DNA of 64,000 bases. Source: Bryobacterales bacterium (GTDB lineage: Bacteria; Acidobacteriota; Terriglobia; Bryobacterales; Bryobacteraceae). Below the pieces are notes generated by a model, which worked only from the letters and a program-made list of their open reading frames with translations, was not told the DNA's origin and made no database searches. How positions within the stretch are numbered: position 1 is the stretch's first letter; the number at the start of each line of letters is the position of its first letter. The DNA lies in assembly GCA_016721425.1 (NCBI GenBank), contig JADKID010000038.1:434001-498000 (forward strand). Direction: 5' to 3'. The translations under genes and the position numbers were made by a program. Below are positions 28,331-38,862 of this stretch, one piece after another.

Positions 28331-28840
28331 CTACATATCCACGCTCACTTCAGCCCGCTCACGCCATAGGATGGCGTCCGTATGCTTTTCCCCCGGGTGC
28401 GCCTTCTTCATCGCAGCGATCAGGGCTGCCGCTTTATCATCGCCGAGAACTCCGGCGAGAGCTGTGTGCCACTCCTTCTCAGTCGGGCGCGAAGACATGC
28501 GATTTCCTTCTTCGCTCACGGAACCGATCAGCTTCGGAACGTTCTTCGAAATCTCAGGCGCGCCTTCAAAGTACGATCGCATGGTTATGATGCGGCCATC
28601 CACCGTCGGCCCGTTGCCCACGCGCGTCGGACCGCCCATGGCGGAGCCCATTCCGAGGTTCCGCAGCGCAGGCCCGTTGATCTTCGCGGCCGCAGCGGTG
28701 GCGGCTGCGTTCAGTTTCGACCACTCCATCTTTTGCGGCGCAACGATGTCTTTCGACCCGAGTTCCAACTCCGCCATGACCTGTCTGGCGAAGGCTTTGG
28801 ACTGATCGGCGCTTGGGGGATTGCCGCCTCCACCGGAGAG
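28331..28840 (-). pseudogene. Internal fragment of a type-B carboxylesterase, duplicate of the gene at 41193-42869
   Basis: About 165 codons closely match the middle of the intact carboxylesterase in the same island: SGGGGNPPSA, MSSRPTEKEWHTALAGVLGD and GPALRNLGMGSAMGGP are shared almost unchanged. The nucleophile motif and N-terminal half are missing and the frame shifts near the 3' end, where ILWRERAE replaces LSYGVSGL. It is a dead remnant of a duplicated esterase gene, lying between the GIY-YIG and CitMHS genes. Confidence 0.88.
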
Positions 28841-28895
28841 CATCGTGGGTTGTGCTCCGCGGATACCACGTCGAGAGTGCCGTCGATTCTCGGCG

Positions 28896-30194
28896 CTAGA
28901 CAGCGAACACGCCAAACAGGACGCACGCCAAGGTCATCACAAGCGAGGCGGCCAAAAGGAACGGCGCTGTGAACCTCTGGTGTTCCGCCAGATCAATCCC
29001 GGTTAAACCGACGATCAGGAAAGTGGCAGGCGTGAGTGGGCTCACTGGAAAGCCGGTGGTCATTTGCCCTAATACCGCGGCCTGTGCGATTTGCACCGAG
29101 GGGATACCGGCGGTCTTGCCGATTTCGGCCAGAACTGGCAACACGCCGAAGTAGAAGGAATCGGGGTCAAACACCAGACTCAACGGCATGGAGAACACCC
29201 CAAGGATGAGCGGCAGATGCGCGGCAAACCCGGTAGGCGCGAACGCCACAGCCAGTTTTACCATTGACCCCAGCATTCCGGACTCGCGCAATATTCCGGT
29301 GAATGCCCCAGCGGCGAGCAGAACGCCGGCCATCGTCAGCGCGGCCCGGGCGTGCGCCTCGATTCTCTCGCGCTGCGTCTGGAGACTGGGGTAATTGAGC
29401 TGCAGCGCCACGACCACACCCACCATAAACGCCGCGACGGGTTCGATCCTGGCTGCGATCATGCCAGCCATCAGGGCCGCAGTCAGGGTCAGGTTCAGCC
29501 ACACTCGGCCAGGCCGCCGAAGAGACCGCTGTTCGTCGGTCAGCCTCGTCTGGAACGGCTCGCCGTGGCCGCTGCCGCCGTTCAGGCCCAGACGCCTGGC
29601 TTCGCACCGGCCCAACCACCACGCGCTGGAGAACACGACGACAGGCCCGACGATCTGCACGGGAATCAGCGGGTTGAATATCGTGGCGGCCGGAAGATTC
29701 AGCGATGCCGAAGCGCGGATCATCGGACCGGTCCAGGGAAGAAAATTGACGCCGGCGGCAAGCGAAGCCGCGCACGCCAGAATTCGCTTGTCCAAACCCA
29801 GCCGCTGGTACAGCGGTAGCATGACCGGTATCGTCACCAGGAACGTAACGGCGCCGGAGCCATCGAGGTGAACCAACAGCGCCAGCAGCGCGGTGGCCAT
29901 CACGATGCGGACAGGATTGCTGCCGGCCGCGGCTAGAATGCGGTCGACAATGGGGTCCAACATTCCGGCGTCGGTCATGATGCCGAAATAGAGAATCGCA
30001 AAGATGAACATCCCTGCGACCCCGGAAACGCTCTGAATGCCCTTCAGCATGAATGTGGCGGTCTGGAAGCCAAAGCCGCCCGCCACGGCGGCGAGAACTG
30101 GAAACGCAATCAAGGCGTTCAGCGGGGTCATTCGCCGCGTCAGAATTGCGGCCAATACCAGTGAGATCGTCAGGAAGCCGAAAAGCGCCAGCAT
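28896..30194 (-). CDS. CitMHS family citrate/divalent-metal:H+ symporter
   Basis: 432-residue inner-membrane transporter with about 11-12 helices. Conserved blocks GILRESGMLGSMVKL, DSFYFGVLPVLAEIG and GFPVSPLTPATFLIVGL identify the CitMHS (CitM/CitH) family, which imports citrate or related tricarboxylates with a metal ion. The ATG at 30194 is chosen because helix 1 (MLALFGFLTISLVLA) follows; a TTG at 30215 would overlap the upstream gene. It is the last gene of the minus-strand catabolic operon, so it probably imports the acid that the CoA transferase and AtuA act on. Substrate is inferred. Confidence 0.88.
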   Translation of the reverse strand: MLALFGFLTISLVLAAILTRRMTPLNALIAFPVLAAVAGGFGFQTATFMLKGIQSVSGVAGMFIFAILYFGIMTDAGMLDPIVDRILAAAGSNPVRIVMATALLALLVHLDGSGAVTFLVTIPVMLPLYQRLGLDKRILACAASLAAGVNFLPWTGPMIRASASLNLPAATIFNPLIPVQIVGPVVVFSSAWWLGRCEARRLGLNGGSGHGEPFQTRLTDEQRSLRRPGRVWLNLTLTAALMAGMIAARIEPVAAFMVGVVVALQLNYPSLQTQRERIEAHARAALTMAGVLLAAGAFTGILRESGMLGSMVKLAVAFAPTGFAAHLPLILGVFSMPLSLVFDPDSFYFGVLPVLAEIGKTAGIPSVQIAQAAVLGQMTTGFPVSPLTPATFLIVGLTGIDLAEHQRFTAPFLLAASLVMTLACVLFGVFAV

Positions 30195-30208
30195 ATCCCT
30201 GGTGCCGC

Positions 30209-31425
30209 CTAGCAATCCGGAGCGGGCGTCTCAAAGACCACGCGACGGGCGTGAGGTCATCAAAGGCGGCATCATCGAGGTCGAACAGTTCTCGCAGAGC
30301 CTGCCGGCTGTGTTGCCCCAGTAGCGGGGCCGGCGCATGAGGCCCTCCCGGCGTACCGGATAGCTTGACAGGTGTACCGGTCACGCGATGTGCTCCGGCG
30401 GTGGGGTGGTCCAACACCGGGAACATCTGCCGCGCTTCGCACTGCGGATGCTCAACCACCTCCTGGAAATTGCGCACCAGCGAGCAGGGGATTCCCTCGG
30501 CTCTGAGCGTCCCGATCCACTCCGCTGCCGGGCGCTGCCGGAAGATCTCTTCGAGCAGCGGTTCCAACACATCGCGGTTGCCGATGCGGTTGGCGTTGGT
30601 GTCGTATTGGGGATGTTTCTCCAGATCCAAGCGACCGATGGCACGGCAGAACGTGCACCACAACTTATCGCTGCCGACGGCGATGGCGATGGGTCGATCA
30701 AGGGCCTGAAACGCGCGATATGGCACTACCGTGGGGAAGGCTGTGCCCATCGGCTTCGGCACCTGGTTCGATCCCAGATAGCCCATGTAGTTGGAACTCA
30801 TCGTTGAGATCATGCCGTCGAGCATCGAGACGTCCACATACTGGCCCTCTCCGGTCGCCTCTCTCGCCCGCAGAGCCAGCAGAATCCCGATCACCGAGAA
30901 CAGACCGGCGGTCACGTCAGTGACTCCGTAGCCGCAGCGCGCGGATTCGCCCTCGGGTGAACCCGTAATGCTGAGCAGCCCACTGGACGCCTGTACGACC
31001 AGATCCATCGCCGCCTCGTCGCGAGACGGCCCCCGCTGCCCATAGCCGGAGATCGAACAGTAGATCAGCCGGCTGTTCCGCCGGTGCATGGCCTCGTAAC
31101 CGAACCCCAGACGCTCCATGGTTCCGGGGCGGAAGTTCTCAATCAGCACGTCCATACCGTCGATCATCCTCAAACAGAGGTCGATCCCTTCCGGCTGTTT
31201 CAGGTCAATCGAAATGCCGCGCTTGCCCCTGTTCAGGCCCAGAAAGAAGTGCGACATTCCGCCGGCGAACGGGGGGCCCCAGCCGCGGCCCATGTCTCCC
31301 TCTCGTGGCTCCACCTTGTAAACCTGCGCACCGTGATCAGCCAGCAGCAACGTACAGTAGGGCCCGGCGAGGGCGTGCGAGAAATCGAGCACACGGACTC
31401 CGTCCAGGGCTCTGAAATCTCCCAT
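30209..31425 (-). CDS. Class III (CaiB/BaiF) CoA transferase, frame break near the C-terminus
   Basis: About 405-residue acyl-CoA transferase. The start MGDFRALDGVRVLDFSHALAGP with a GGGGAAG site and the catalytic-Asp region (AAMDLVVQASSGLLSITG) are typical of family III. The N-terminal 390 residues are normal, but in the given frame the protein would run on without stop through the CitMHS gene. A missing base near 30247-30252 would give DLTARRVVFETPAPDC and a stop at 30211-30209, just before CitMHS. It probably moves CoA between a dicarboxylate/tricarboxylate and a donor such as succinyl-CoA. It follows the AtuA pair and precedes the transporter. Confidence 0.88.
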
Positions 31426-31444
31426 CGGAGCTTCCCCTGCCCAT

Positions 31445-31774
31445 TCAGAGTGACTCGGCATCAACATCCACCTCCATGCGCAGTAGTGCACTGCTGTAGG
31501 TCTTGCCTTGCGGATCGGCCCGTAGCGAGAGCGTGCCGCCGCCGTCCAGGCAGTCCTGTAATAGGAAATTCAGCGCGTGCAGGTTTGGAACTTCAAACCG
31601 CTCCACTTCTCCGAAGCAGACGCCGGCGAAATGCTGCCTGACTCGCTCCGCCGAAACCTGTTCAACCAGAATCGAATAGTACTCCGGTTTCCTCGCGATC
31701 AGCCCGATATTGCACGCGTTGCCCTTGTCGCCGGAACGCGCGTGGGCGATGGCAAGCAGCGGTACGCGGCTCAT
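31445..31774 (-). CDS. AtuA-like ferredoxin-fold protein (small subunit)
   Basis: 109-residue protein whose LLAIAHARSGDKGNACNIGLIAR motif is the hallmark of the AtuA-like ferredoxin-fold domain, found either fused to the C-terminus of AtuA or as a separate gene as here. The ATG at 31774 overlaps the stop of the atuA-like gene (ATGA), so the two are made together and probably form one complex. The reaction is not defined for the family; AtuA was named from acyclic terpene (geranyl-CoA pathway) use in Pseudomonas. Confidence 0.85.
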   Translation of the reverse strand: MSRVPLLAIAHARSGDKGNACNIGLIARKPEYYSILVEQVSAERVRQHFAGVCFGEVERFEVPNLHALNFLLQDCLDGGGTLSLRADPQGKTYSSALLRMEVDVDAESL

Positions 31775-33125
31775 AGCACCACCTCCCCGCTGACTTCGCT
31801 CTTGGGAATCAACGTTGGCCAATATGCCACCACCTCCTCCACCTTGGGCCGCCCGCTGCCCAGACCAGTGACGGCCGGAGGACCGCTCAGCACAAGCGGC
31901 GCGATTTCCTTCGTGAACCGCTCCACGGGCTGCCGCTCCGGGGCTCGAACGCCGATGCGCAAGACGACCTCAGGCAGTTGCGCCGCCAGTTCCGGCGGCG
32001 GCTCCGCGGCGGGAATACCGTGGCAAGCGGAAACACCAAGGTACTCGCTGTGGACCGCATCCAAAGCCAAGCCCAGGCGTTCCAACCGTTCTCGCAAAAT
32101 GCGGTCGCCCGCGCGCGCCTTCCGGTAAGCATCGGGCCAGGCGTAGCGACCCAACCTACGGCCTTGAAGCCGGCGGAATAGCTCACAGACACTTTATAGG
32201 AGTCCGATGCGGGCCGTCCGCGGGTCCCGCGCAACCGCACACGATCCGGCCCGGCCTGCTCCAGCTGCACAGTTGTGAAATCAGCGACGCAGTCTGGCGT
32301 CAGATACGCTCGCGGATCGCCAATCTCATAGAGCAACTGTTCCGCCACCGTTGCGACCGAGACTCGGCCGCCCGTCCCGTCATGCTTGGTGAGGATCAGA
32401 GAACCGTCCGCTTTCGCTTCGAGAATCGGATAGCCGATGCCCGCGAGATCGGGGATCGATTCCCAGTCCTTCTGGCAATTGCCGCCCGTCACCTGTGCAC
32501 CGCATTCGATGGCGTGGCCTCCGGCGGTTCCAGCAGCGAGGAGATCCCAGTCCTCTTTAGCCCAGCCAAATTCATGGATCATCGGGCCGACCGCCAGGGA
32601 CGCATCGGCGCAGCGGCCGGTGATGACGATCTGTGCGCCTTGGCCGAGTGCCTGAGCGATTGGGAAGGCCCCCAGATACGCATTTGCGCTACGAACCCGG
32701 GCGCGCACATCCGCCAGGGGGGCACCTGTATCCATGTTCTGGAACTCAATGCCACGCGCTATCATCTCGTCCAATCGTCCTACGATGTCATCACCAGTGA
32801 CGGCCGCCACACGCACCACCAAACCGTGCTTCCGGGCGACGGCCAGCACCGCTCTACGGCAGGCCAGCGGGTTCAGGCCCCCTGCATTGGCCACCACGCG
32901 CACGTTGCGGCTGACGAGTTCGGGCAACAGCCGGTCAATCATCTCGACGAAGTCCCGCGCATAGCCGGCGTCCGGGTCGCGCGCCATCTGCTTTTGCAGG
33001 ATCGACATTGTGACTTCTGCCAGATAGTCCAGCGTCAGATAGTCGATCGGGCCGCGTCTCACCTGCTCCACTGGCGCGTCGATGGAATCACCCCAAAAAC
33101 CTTGCCCGTTAGCAATCCGAATCAT
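31771..33125 (-). CDS. Acyclic terpene utilization AtuA family protein (DUF1446), frame interrupted once
   Basis: About 451-residue protein of the AtuA/DUF1446 family. Motifs include IRIANGQGFWGDS at the N-terminus, VANAGGLNPLACR, VITGRCADASLAVGPMIHEFGW and GTAGGHAIECGAQVTGGN. The frame breaks at about 32150; adding one base to the three-C run at 32150-32152 joins AVGWGRYAWPDAYRKA and continues to the normal C-terminus. Start ATG at 33125 has a GGGAGAAG site. Family members occur with CoA-transferases, carboxylases and CitMHS or TTT transporters in organic-acid pathways; the exact chemistry is unknown. Confidence 0.87.
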
Positions 33126-33154
33126 GTATCTTCTCCCAATATCCATCCAAAGCG

Positions 33155-35149
33155 TCAGCGCAATACCTGGCTGGCATCGGCCTCCCGCACAAGCCGACGA
33201 GCGTCTTCATCCAACAGAAGATGCATCTCCACCAGCCGCCTTGCTGCCGCGCGGACCTTAGCCACATATCCCTCGTGCGTGCCATAACGTTCTTCAATGG
33301 AAAGGCGTGGGTCACCCGTCTCCAAACGCTCGGCCTTCGTCCGCGCGAATGGAATTAGCCCTCCTGAGAATCCGCATCCGCGTCCCTTCTGATAACCGGA
33401 GGCGGTGACGTTCCATCCGAGATACGACCCTAACGGAGCCTGGTTCAGCACAAGCGGCACGCCGCCCACCTCATTGCCATCCGCATCAGTACGCGGCACC
33501 ACTATCGGCACAGTACCGCGCACCACTGGCGGCTGCACCGAGATCACTCCCAAGAGATCGGCGTCTCGAAACCCAGGCCCGAAATCGTAAATGGGGAACC
33601 CATTTGCCAGATTGTCCGGTAATGGCACGCCTGGGATCACCGGGAAACCCATCGCCTGATGGTCGGGCGGAACCAATTCGCCTCGATCCACGCGCGGATA
33701 GACCCTCGGTGGAGGCGGGTCGCCCTTGACGACCCATTCGAGCAACGCCTTTCTCAACGCCCGCATGACCTCCGCGGTGGAGTTGGGATTGTCCGGCAAC
33801 AGACAGTTGCGCCCGGCTTGGCCCGCCTCGGGGATGCGAAACCCTCCACCCCCTCCGCCGTGCGTGACGCCGGGGAAGTAGTAACGGCGGACCTCGGCCG
33901 GAAGTGGGATATCAGCAGCCCCATCCGTGCCGGCGAGGCCTGGTGACATCCGCAATCCCCAGAATTCAGCCGAGCCAAATGTCTCCATGATCTTCGGGCA
34001 TGATCGGGTAGCGCGGCACCTGTCCAGCAGCGACGCCGTCTTTCGATGGCGTACGTCATCCTTGTACGGGCCCCACCATAGCACCCCTTCGCTGCCCGGT
34101 TCGAACAACCCGGCGGCGCCGCCCGGAATGGCGAAACGGAAATTCAGCGGCGTCAAACGCGCGGCAATATTGGCATTCACGCCATCCCAGACCCTACGGC
34201 CGTCTTCGTCCTGGTTGAATCCCAGATGGATCATCGTCTTGACGAAGTTGCCCGATTGCGACGTCCCCGAACCGATCGCGTGCCGGATTCGCGCCGCCAG
34301 CGGGTTCGGAGTGCCATCGTCATCGTGTCGCGCCTGGCGGAAGAACGAGACGATATCGCGCGTGGCGGCCAACCCGATACCCAACACGAGAGGGTCCTTG
34401 GCTGTGTAGACCACCTGATAGAGAGCATCAGAGCTAAATCCGCCCTTCAGGCAGATCTTCGTTGGGTCCGCCCGGCCTGGAAACGGCGTCTCACTGCAAT
34501 CGGCGAAGGCCCAGTCCGCACTGGGAATGGCGACCACTTGACCGTCATCGGACGCCTGTCGCGTCAGCAGGGCCTTGCTGGTGTCGAGTGTGGTCGGCCT
34601 CTGATAGGCAAGCCCTGCGAAGCCGCTGGTGAGCGAGGCGGTATGTCCGCCTGCTGCCAGGTTGCTGAGCCGCGCCAGGACAGGCCCCTCGATGCTGGAT
34701 CCATCCGCGTTCCGGGCGACGGGCACAGTGAGCGACTCGATGCCTGGGCGGGGGACCAGGTCACCCTGCCAGCCGCTGCTGAGCAGGGCATGGCCGGCGG
34801 CGGTATCGTCCGCGAAGGTACGCGCATTCAGAGGCGAATTGCCCCGATTGGGCACCTCATAGAGCAACAAACCGCTCATTTTCGCCGGATCGGCCGGCAG
34901 CAGCGTGAACGTCGCCGAGTACTCAACCTGGCCATGGGCGTTGCGTGGGGCCAGGCGCAGGTCGTTGATGATCCCGTTGAGAGCGTGATCCGGATCGAGT
35001 TCTCCCCAACAGCGGCCAGTGAGCTTCAGGTACCGGCCCTCGGAAGCCGGTGTCCGTGTCTCCACTACCACACGGGTGACTCGGGCGATCACCTGCGAGG
35101 GCAACAGCAGAACGAGAGCGGACAGGAGGCACGGACCTGGGAAGTGCAT
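33155..35149 (-). CDS. Exported alpha/beta-hydrolase domain protein (Abhydrolase_10-like)
   Basis: 664-residue secreted protein with a signal peptide (hydrophobic LLSALVLLLPSQVIA). The large alpha/beta-hydrolase domain shows GSGTSQSGNFVKTMIHLGFN, which contains the predicted nucleophile Ser, and VTHGGGGGGF near the expected histidine region. Proteins of this family are uncharacterised secreted esterases found next to aromatic or polyketide degradation genes. It is encoded between the LysR gene and atuA in the same direction. Action on an ester of a plant phenolic is an inference from the neighbouring tannase-family gene. Confidence 0.8.
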   Translation of the reverse strand: MHFPGPCLLSALVLLLPSQVIARVTRVVVETRTPASEGRYLKLTGRCWGELDPDHALNGIINDLRLAPRNAHGQVEYSATFTLLPADPAKMSGLLLYEVPNRGNSPLNARTFADDTAAGHALLSSGWQGDLVPRPGIESLTVPVARNADGSSIEGPVLARLSNLAAGGHTASLTSGFAGLAYQRPTTLDTSKALLTRQASDDGQVVAIPSADWAFADCSETPFPGRADPTKICLKGGFSSDALYQVVYTAKDPLVLGIGLAATRDIVSFFRQARHDDDGTPNPLAARIRHAIGSGTSQSGNFVKTMIHLGFNQDEDGRRVWDGVNANIAARLTPLNFRFAIPGGAAGLFEPGSEGVLWWGPYKDDVRHRKTASLLDRCRATRSCPKIMETFGSAEFWGLRMSPGLAGTDGAADIPLPAEVRRYYFPGVTHGGGGGGFRIPEAGQAGRNCLLPDNPNSTAEVMRALRKALLEWVVKGDPPPPRVYPRVDRGELVPPDHQAMGFPVIPGVPLPDNLANGFPIYDFGPGFRDADLLGVISVQPPVVRGTVPIVVPRTDADGNEVGGVPLVLNQAPLGSYLGWNVTASGYQKGRGCGFSGGLIPFARTKAERLETGDPRLSIEERYGTHEGYVAKVRAAARRLVEMHLLLDEDARRLVREADASQVLR

Positions 35150-35220
35150 CTCTCGCTCCACGATATGGGACGGCCGGACAGGGCGTATTGCAAATCATCT
35201 ATTACAGTTATAATCCTTGC

Positions 35221-36146
35221 CTATGATTGGCGCCGCTTGGCGGCGCGCTGCAACGCCAGGATCCCTGGATTGCGGGAGACCGCTTCCAGGAAGCCCTCGG
35301 CCGCGGGCGAGAGAGCCCGCCCGGACCGGCGCAGCACGCCGATCTCGCGAACGAGGGCCGGCTCCCGCAGTTGCCTCTGGCGGAGTCCGGCCAGTTCCCC
35401 ATATCCAGGGATGCGGAAGGCAGAATTGCCGCCCCTAGGCCTGAGCGAACCATACCCGCCGCAGTGGACATGAGAGTCACCTCATAGGCGGGCGCCACCC
35501 TCAGCCCGAGTGCCGCGAAGGCATTGTCCACCAAAAGACGGACGCTGCTCCCCTTGGCGGGCAGGATCAGGGGGTGAGTCGTGAGGTGGTTGAGGCGGAT
35601 CACCCGGTTTTCCAGTAGTGGTGAGCCGGCCGGGAGCACCAGACACATCCGGTCCTGGAAGAGCGGCGAAAATGCCAGCTCTGGATGCGACGGTTCCCGG
35701 ATTCCCAGCCCGAGATCCACTTCCTCGTTCAAAACCATCGCTGCGACATGTTCCGCTACGGTGTCCCGGACACTCAAGTTGATCTCTGGATATTGTTTCC
35801 GGAAAGCTACGATAATTCTTGGCAACAGCGTGGCTGCAATGGAAGGCAGCGCCGCCACCTTCACGATTCCCGTAACCTTGCCGGACAGTGCCTTCGCACT
35901 GGAGACGATGGAACTGATGTCGGCCAGAAGCCGCTCGACGACGGGTGCGAGTTCCTCGCCGGCCGGTGTCAACTTCACCGATCGCGTATTGCGGTCCAGC
36001 AACCGCACCGTCAGAGTCTCTTCGAGCTGTCGGATCTGGACGGTCAACGCCGGCTGAGAGATATTCAATTGGCTGGCCGCACGCGTAAAGCTGCACAGCC
36101 GTGCCACTACAGAGAAGGCCTCCAGGTGCTGCAAGTTGACATTCAT
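35221..36146 (-). CDS. LysR family transcriptional regulator, frame interrupted once
   Basis: About 308-residue LysR-type regulator. The N-terminal winged helix (LQHLEAFSVVARLCSFTRAAS, then NISQPALTVQIRQLEE) begins at the ATG 36146. The effector domain spans about residues 90-300. Near 35397-35400 the frame breaks at a four-base C run; adding one base gives DMGELAGLRQRQLREPALV and the normal C-terminus ending at 35221. It lies inside the tannase-to-CitMHS run in the same orientation, an unusual place for LysR, so it probably autoregulates the whole operon. The effector would be an aromatic or organic acid. Confidence 0.88.
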
Positions 36147-36165
36147 TGGCGTCCCGTGTCGTCGA

Positions 36166-37685
36166 TCACTTTCGCGCTGGCGCCGCTGGGACCGCGCAGA
36201 CGAACTCGGCGGCGTCATCGCTGTTGCCTGTGCCTTTCCAACGCGCGATCAGCGGATACGGGCAGAGGGGGCGCGTGCGGTCTACTTTTCCTCCGGTCGA
36301 ATGGGATGCAATGATCCGGTCCGGCGCGACGCTCCGTGTCACCCATTGGTCCAACGCCCCGAGGGCGTCGAAGCTGTTGGGGCCGGGTCCACCGGAACAG
36401 TGGCCCATTCCCGGCGCCAGGAAGAGCCGGTAAAATGGGGCCAATTTGGCGTAGCCTCCCATTGTGCGTGACACGCTTTCGTAGTAGCGGATGGACTCTT
36501 CCGGCGGCGCGACAGGATCCGCCCAACCGTGATAAACAAGCAGCTTGCCGTTTCGTTTTTGGAAGTCGCGCAAGTCCGGCGAATTGGCTGTGAGAAAGCT
36601 CATCCTGGTATCGGCGTAGGCGACATCGCGGTCGAAGTCGAACGTGAGCGGATCCCAGGCCGGATCGAAAAACACCCAGTATCGCCAGAAATCCACGCGC
36701 GCCGGTTCCGGGCGACCGACGAAATAGGAAGCCCAGCCAGCCTCAGTTCCACGTGCCCAGCCGGCGAAGAGCTGCTCGTGAGTACGCGGGTTGCGCGCAC
36801 CCTCGTAGATCAGTCGAACGGCCGCGACCTGGTCGGCGGTGAGACAGTCCGGGGCGTCCGCGCCCCTGCATGCGAGAGTGCCGGATCGAAGCGGCAACGC
36901 GCGGGGTCGCCAATCAGCCCGTCCTTGACCCCGTCCATCGCATCGCAGGCCGCAATCGCAGCCCGATTCAGCAACGGGAGCTTCGAGGGTGGAAGAGGAT
37001 CGCCCGGCGCCTTTCGGAGGGCCATCCACGACCACAGAAAACCCACATTCAGCCGGACCCTATTGTTGCCGGGCGCGCCGGCGAGTATGCCATCATAATC
37101 CTCCGGATATCTCTGTGCCTCCATCAGAGCCTGGTGCCCTCCCGTGGAACAGCCGGAGAAATAGGAGTAGCTCGGGAAATGGCCGTAATAGGCGTGGATC
37201 ACGAGCTTGGCGGTCTCCGTCATCACGTGCACCGCCCGGTGGCCCCAGTCTCGAATCTTCTCCGGGTGCCCGAGACCGAACCGAAGGTCTCCGCCCGAGT
37301 GGCCGGTATCGGAACCAGCGGTCGCATACCCGTTCCGCAGCGCCGCCTCCATTTCGCCGTAGCTCAGCGTGCTCGAGTACCCGCCGTTGCCGGTGCCGAG
37401 GAACTTGCCGTTCCACTCCTCGGCGGGAGGCAACCAGATCTCAACTCGGATTTCGGAATCCGCGACGGGCCGGATCACCGCAGTCGCCAAGCAGAGGTTC
37501 TGGGATGCCCGGGCAGAAGGAGATGCGGAGATGACAGTCGTGTTCGGGATCATCAGGGTGGTCAGGCTCTCGCATTGCGGCGCTGCGGCGAGGCCACTCT
37601 GCGCGCTAACGACTAGACCGATGACTAACTGAGCGCGAGTCTTAAGGAAATGTGCCAATGTGCAAGTCCCGGTGATCCTCTTCAT
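36166..37685 (-). CDS. Tannase/feruloyl esterase family protein, frame interrupted once
   Basis: About 506-residue exported esterase of the tannase family, which hydrolyses galloyl or feruloyl esters of plant polyphenols and cell-wall sugars. The nucleophile motif is GCSTGGHQALMEAQRYPEDYDGIL, Asp is in YHGWADPVAPP and His in PGMGHCSGGPGPN; the paired cysteines next to Ser and His are the family disulfide. The frame breaks at about 36879-36881, where one added base yields FDPATLACRGADAPDCLTADQV. It leads the operon and its release product may be what the CitMHS transporter and CoA transferase handle. Choice of start (ATG 37685) is moderately secure. Confidence 0.9.
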
Positions 37686-37907
37686 TCTGCCAGCACTCTC
37701 TGGACGAAGTAAGAGCCCGCGCCGACATTTCTCCGTCAACGATGGAGGGAGCCGTTGTCTTTCTGAAATCGCGCCCGACGGGAAATTTGAGTCTGGTGCC
37801 GCGCCGCGATCGACTCGCTGCTGGCCCGAATGTAGGCGAATGCAATCCACCCTGGCGTGTACACAAGGTGTCTCTGGCGTCGGCATTCTACTTGGGAGTC
37901 TCGCCAA

Positions 37908-38588
37908 ATGACTTTTGATTCGGTACTCCGTTCGGCAGCCGCCAGTGGCGCTTCCATAGCCCTTTGCGCCGCCTCGATGTTGGCCCAGCCGATCGCCGGG
38001 AAGCCGGGACCAGTCACAGGCAAGGCCTCCCGTTACATCAATCCCTTATCCATCGAAACATCATCCCGGGACGGTTCACCGCAGGGAGTCAATCTGGGCG
38101 ACGTCACCGTGCTGAAGTCAGGAGACTTTTACTACCTGTTCGGCACCGGCGGCGGCGCCTGGGTGTCGAAGAACTTCCTGGACTGGAAATACCAGGCTTT
38201 GGAAGTGCGCGGAGGACGTTTGCCGGTCGCCCCTCACGTGGTCGAGTACAACGGCGCCTTCTATATGTCCGGCAACGACGCGCCGCTGTACAAGGCACCA
38301 GCAGTTCTAGGCCCCTACGAAGTACTGGGACCCTGGAAGAACGAGAAAGGCGAACCGTGGACCGGCGTCTCCAACGGCAAGTCCTGGAAGGGCGCCTTCG
38401 ACGTGGACATCTTCATTGACGACGACAACAAGCCCTACCTCTACTTCTTCTCCATGACGGCGAGTAAGGGCGACTCCGCGCCGCGCGGCATTGAGTTCCA
38501 CTTCGACAAGCACCGGTTAAACGTAGCCATCTCTCGCTCGCAGATTCTTGCGGTGATCGTAGCGAGTCCGAAACTGGAGCGCAGATGA
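37908..38588 (+). pseudogene. Truncated GH43-like gene fused in frame to a helicase tail
   Basis: The first about 200 codons encode a signal peptide and the first blades of a five-bladed propeller glycosidase (NPLSIETSSRDGSPQGVNLGDVTVLKSGDFYYLFGTGG; AFDVDIFIDDDNKPYLYFFS), as in GH43/GH117-like enzymes of arabinan and related glycans. The catalytic domain then ends abruptly at about 38510 and continues as HRLNVAISRSQILAVIVASPKLERR, which is not glycosidase sequence. Half of the enzyme is therefore missing. A deletion joined this gene to a helicase gene; the product is unlikely to be active. Confidence 0.8.
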
Positions 38589-38678
38589 GCGGTCCATCCG
38601 GAGCAGATGAAACTGATCAATCTGTACTGCCGCGCTGTCCAGGAGAGCGAGCAGGTGATTGGAGCGGCAGACGGCTGA
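38511..38678 (+). pseudogene. C-terminal remnant of an SF1 (DNA2/UPF1-like) helicase
   Basis: RLNVAISRSQILAVIVASPKL matches the last conserved motif of DNA2/UPF1-like superfamily-1 helicases (RxNVAxSRA). After an in-frame TGA at 38586, the same frame continues HPEQMKLINLYCRAVQE, as in the ends of such helicases, to a stop at 38676. Only about 55 codons remain, so it is a fossil. Confidence 0.7.
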
Positions 38679-38862
38679 AACTGGCGACAAGCGCGGTAGG
38701 TGATAGGAGAGTGGATGCAACCTGGAAACGGGCCAGCCGCCCCACCGAGAGGCGCCCATCCGGAATCAGCACCAGAAGTACCGAGTCCTTCGAATCCTCG
38801 ATTGGAAAGTCCATCGTTTCCCTCCGGGCGGTACGATAAGAGAGAGGCTACAGGGAAACGGC

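Noticed and set aside
29167..31491. 774-residue fusion of CoA transferase and a novel domain
   Set aside because: The extra part is the CitMHS gene read in a wrong frame; a missing base near 30250 explains the absent stop.
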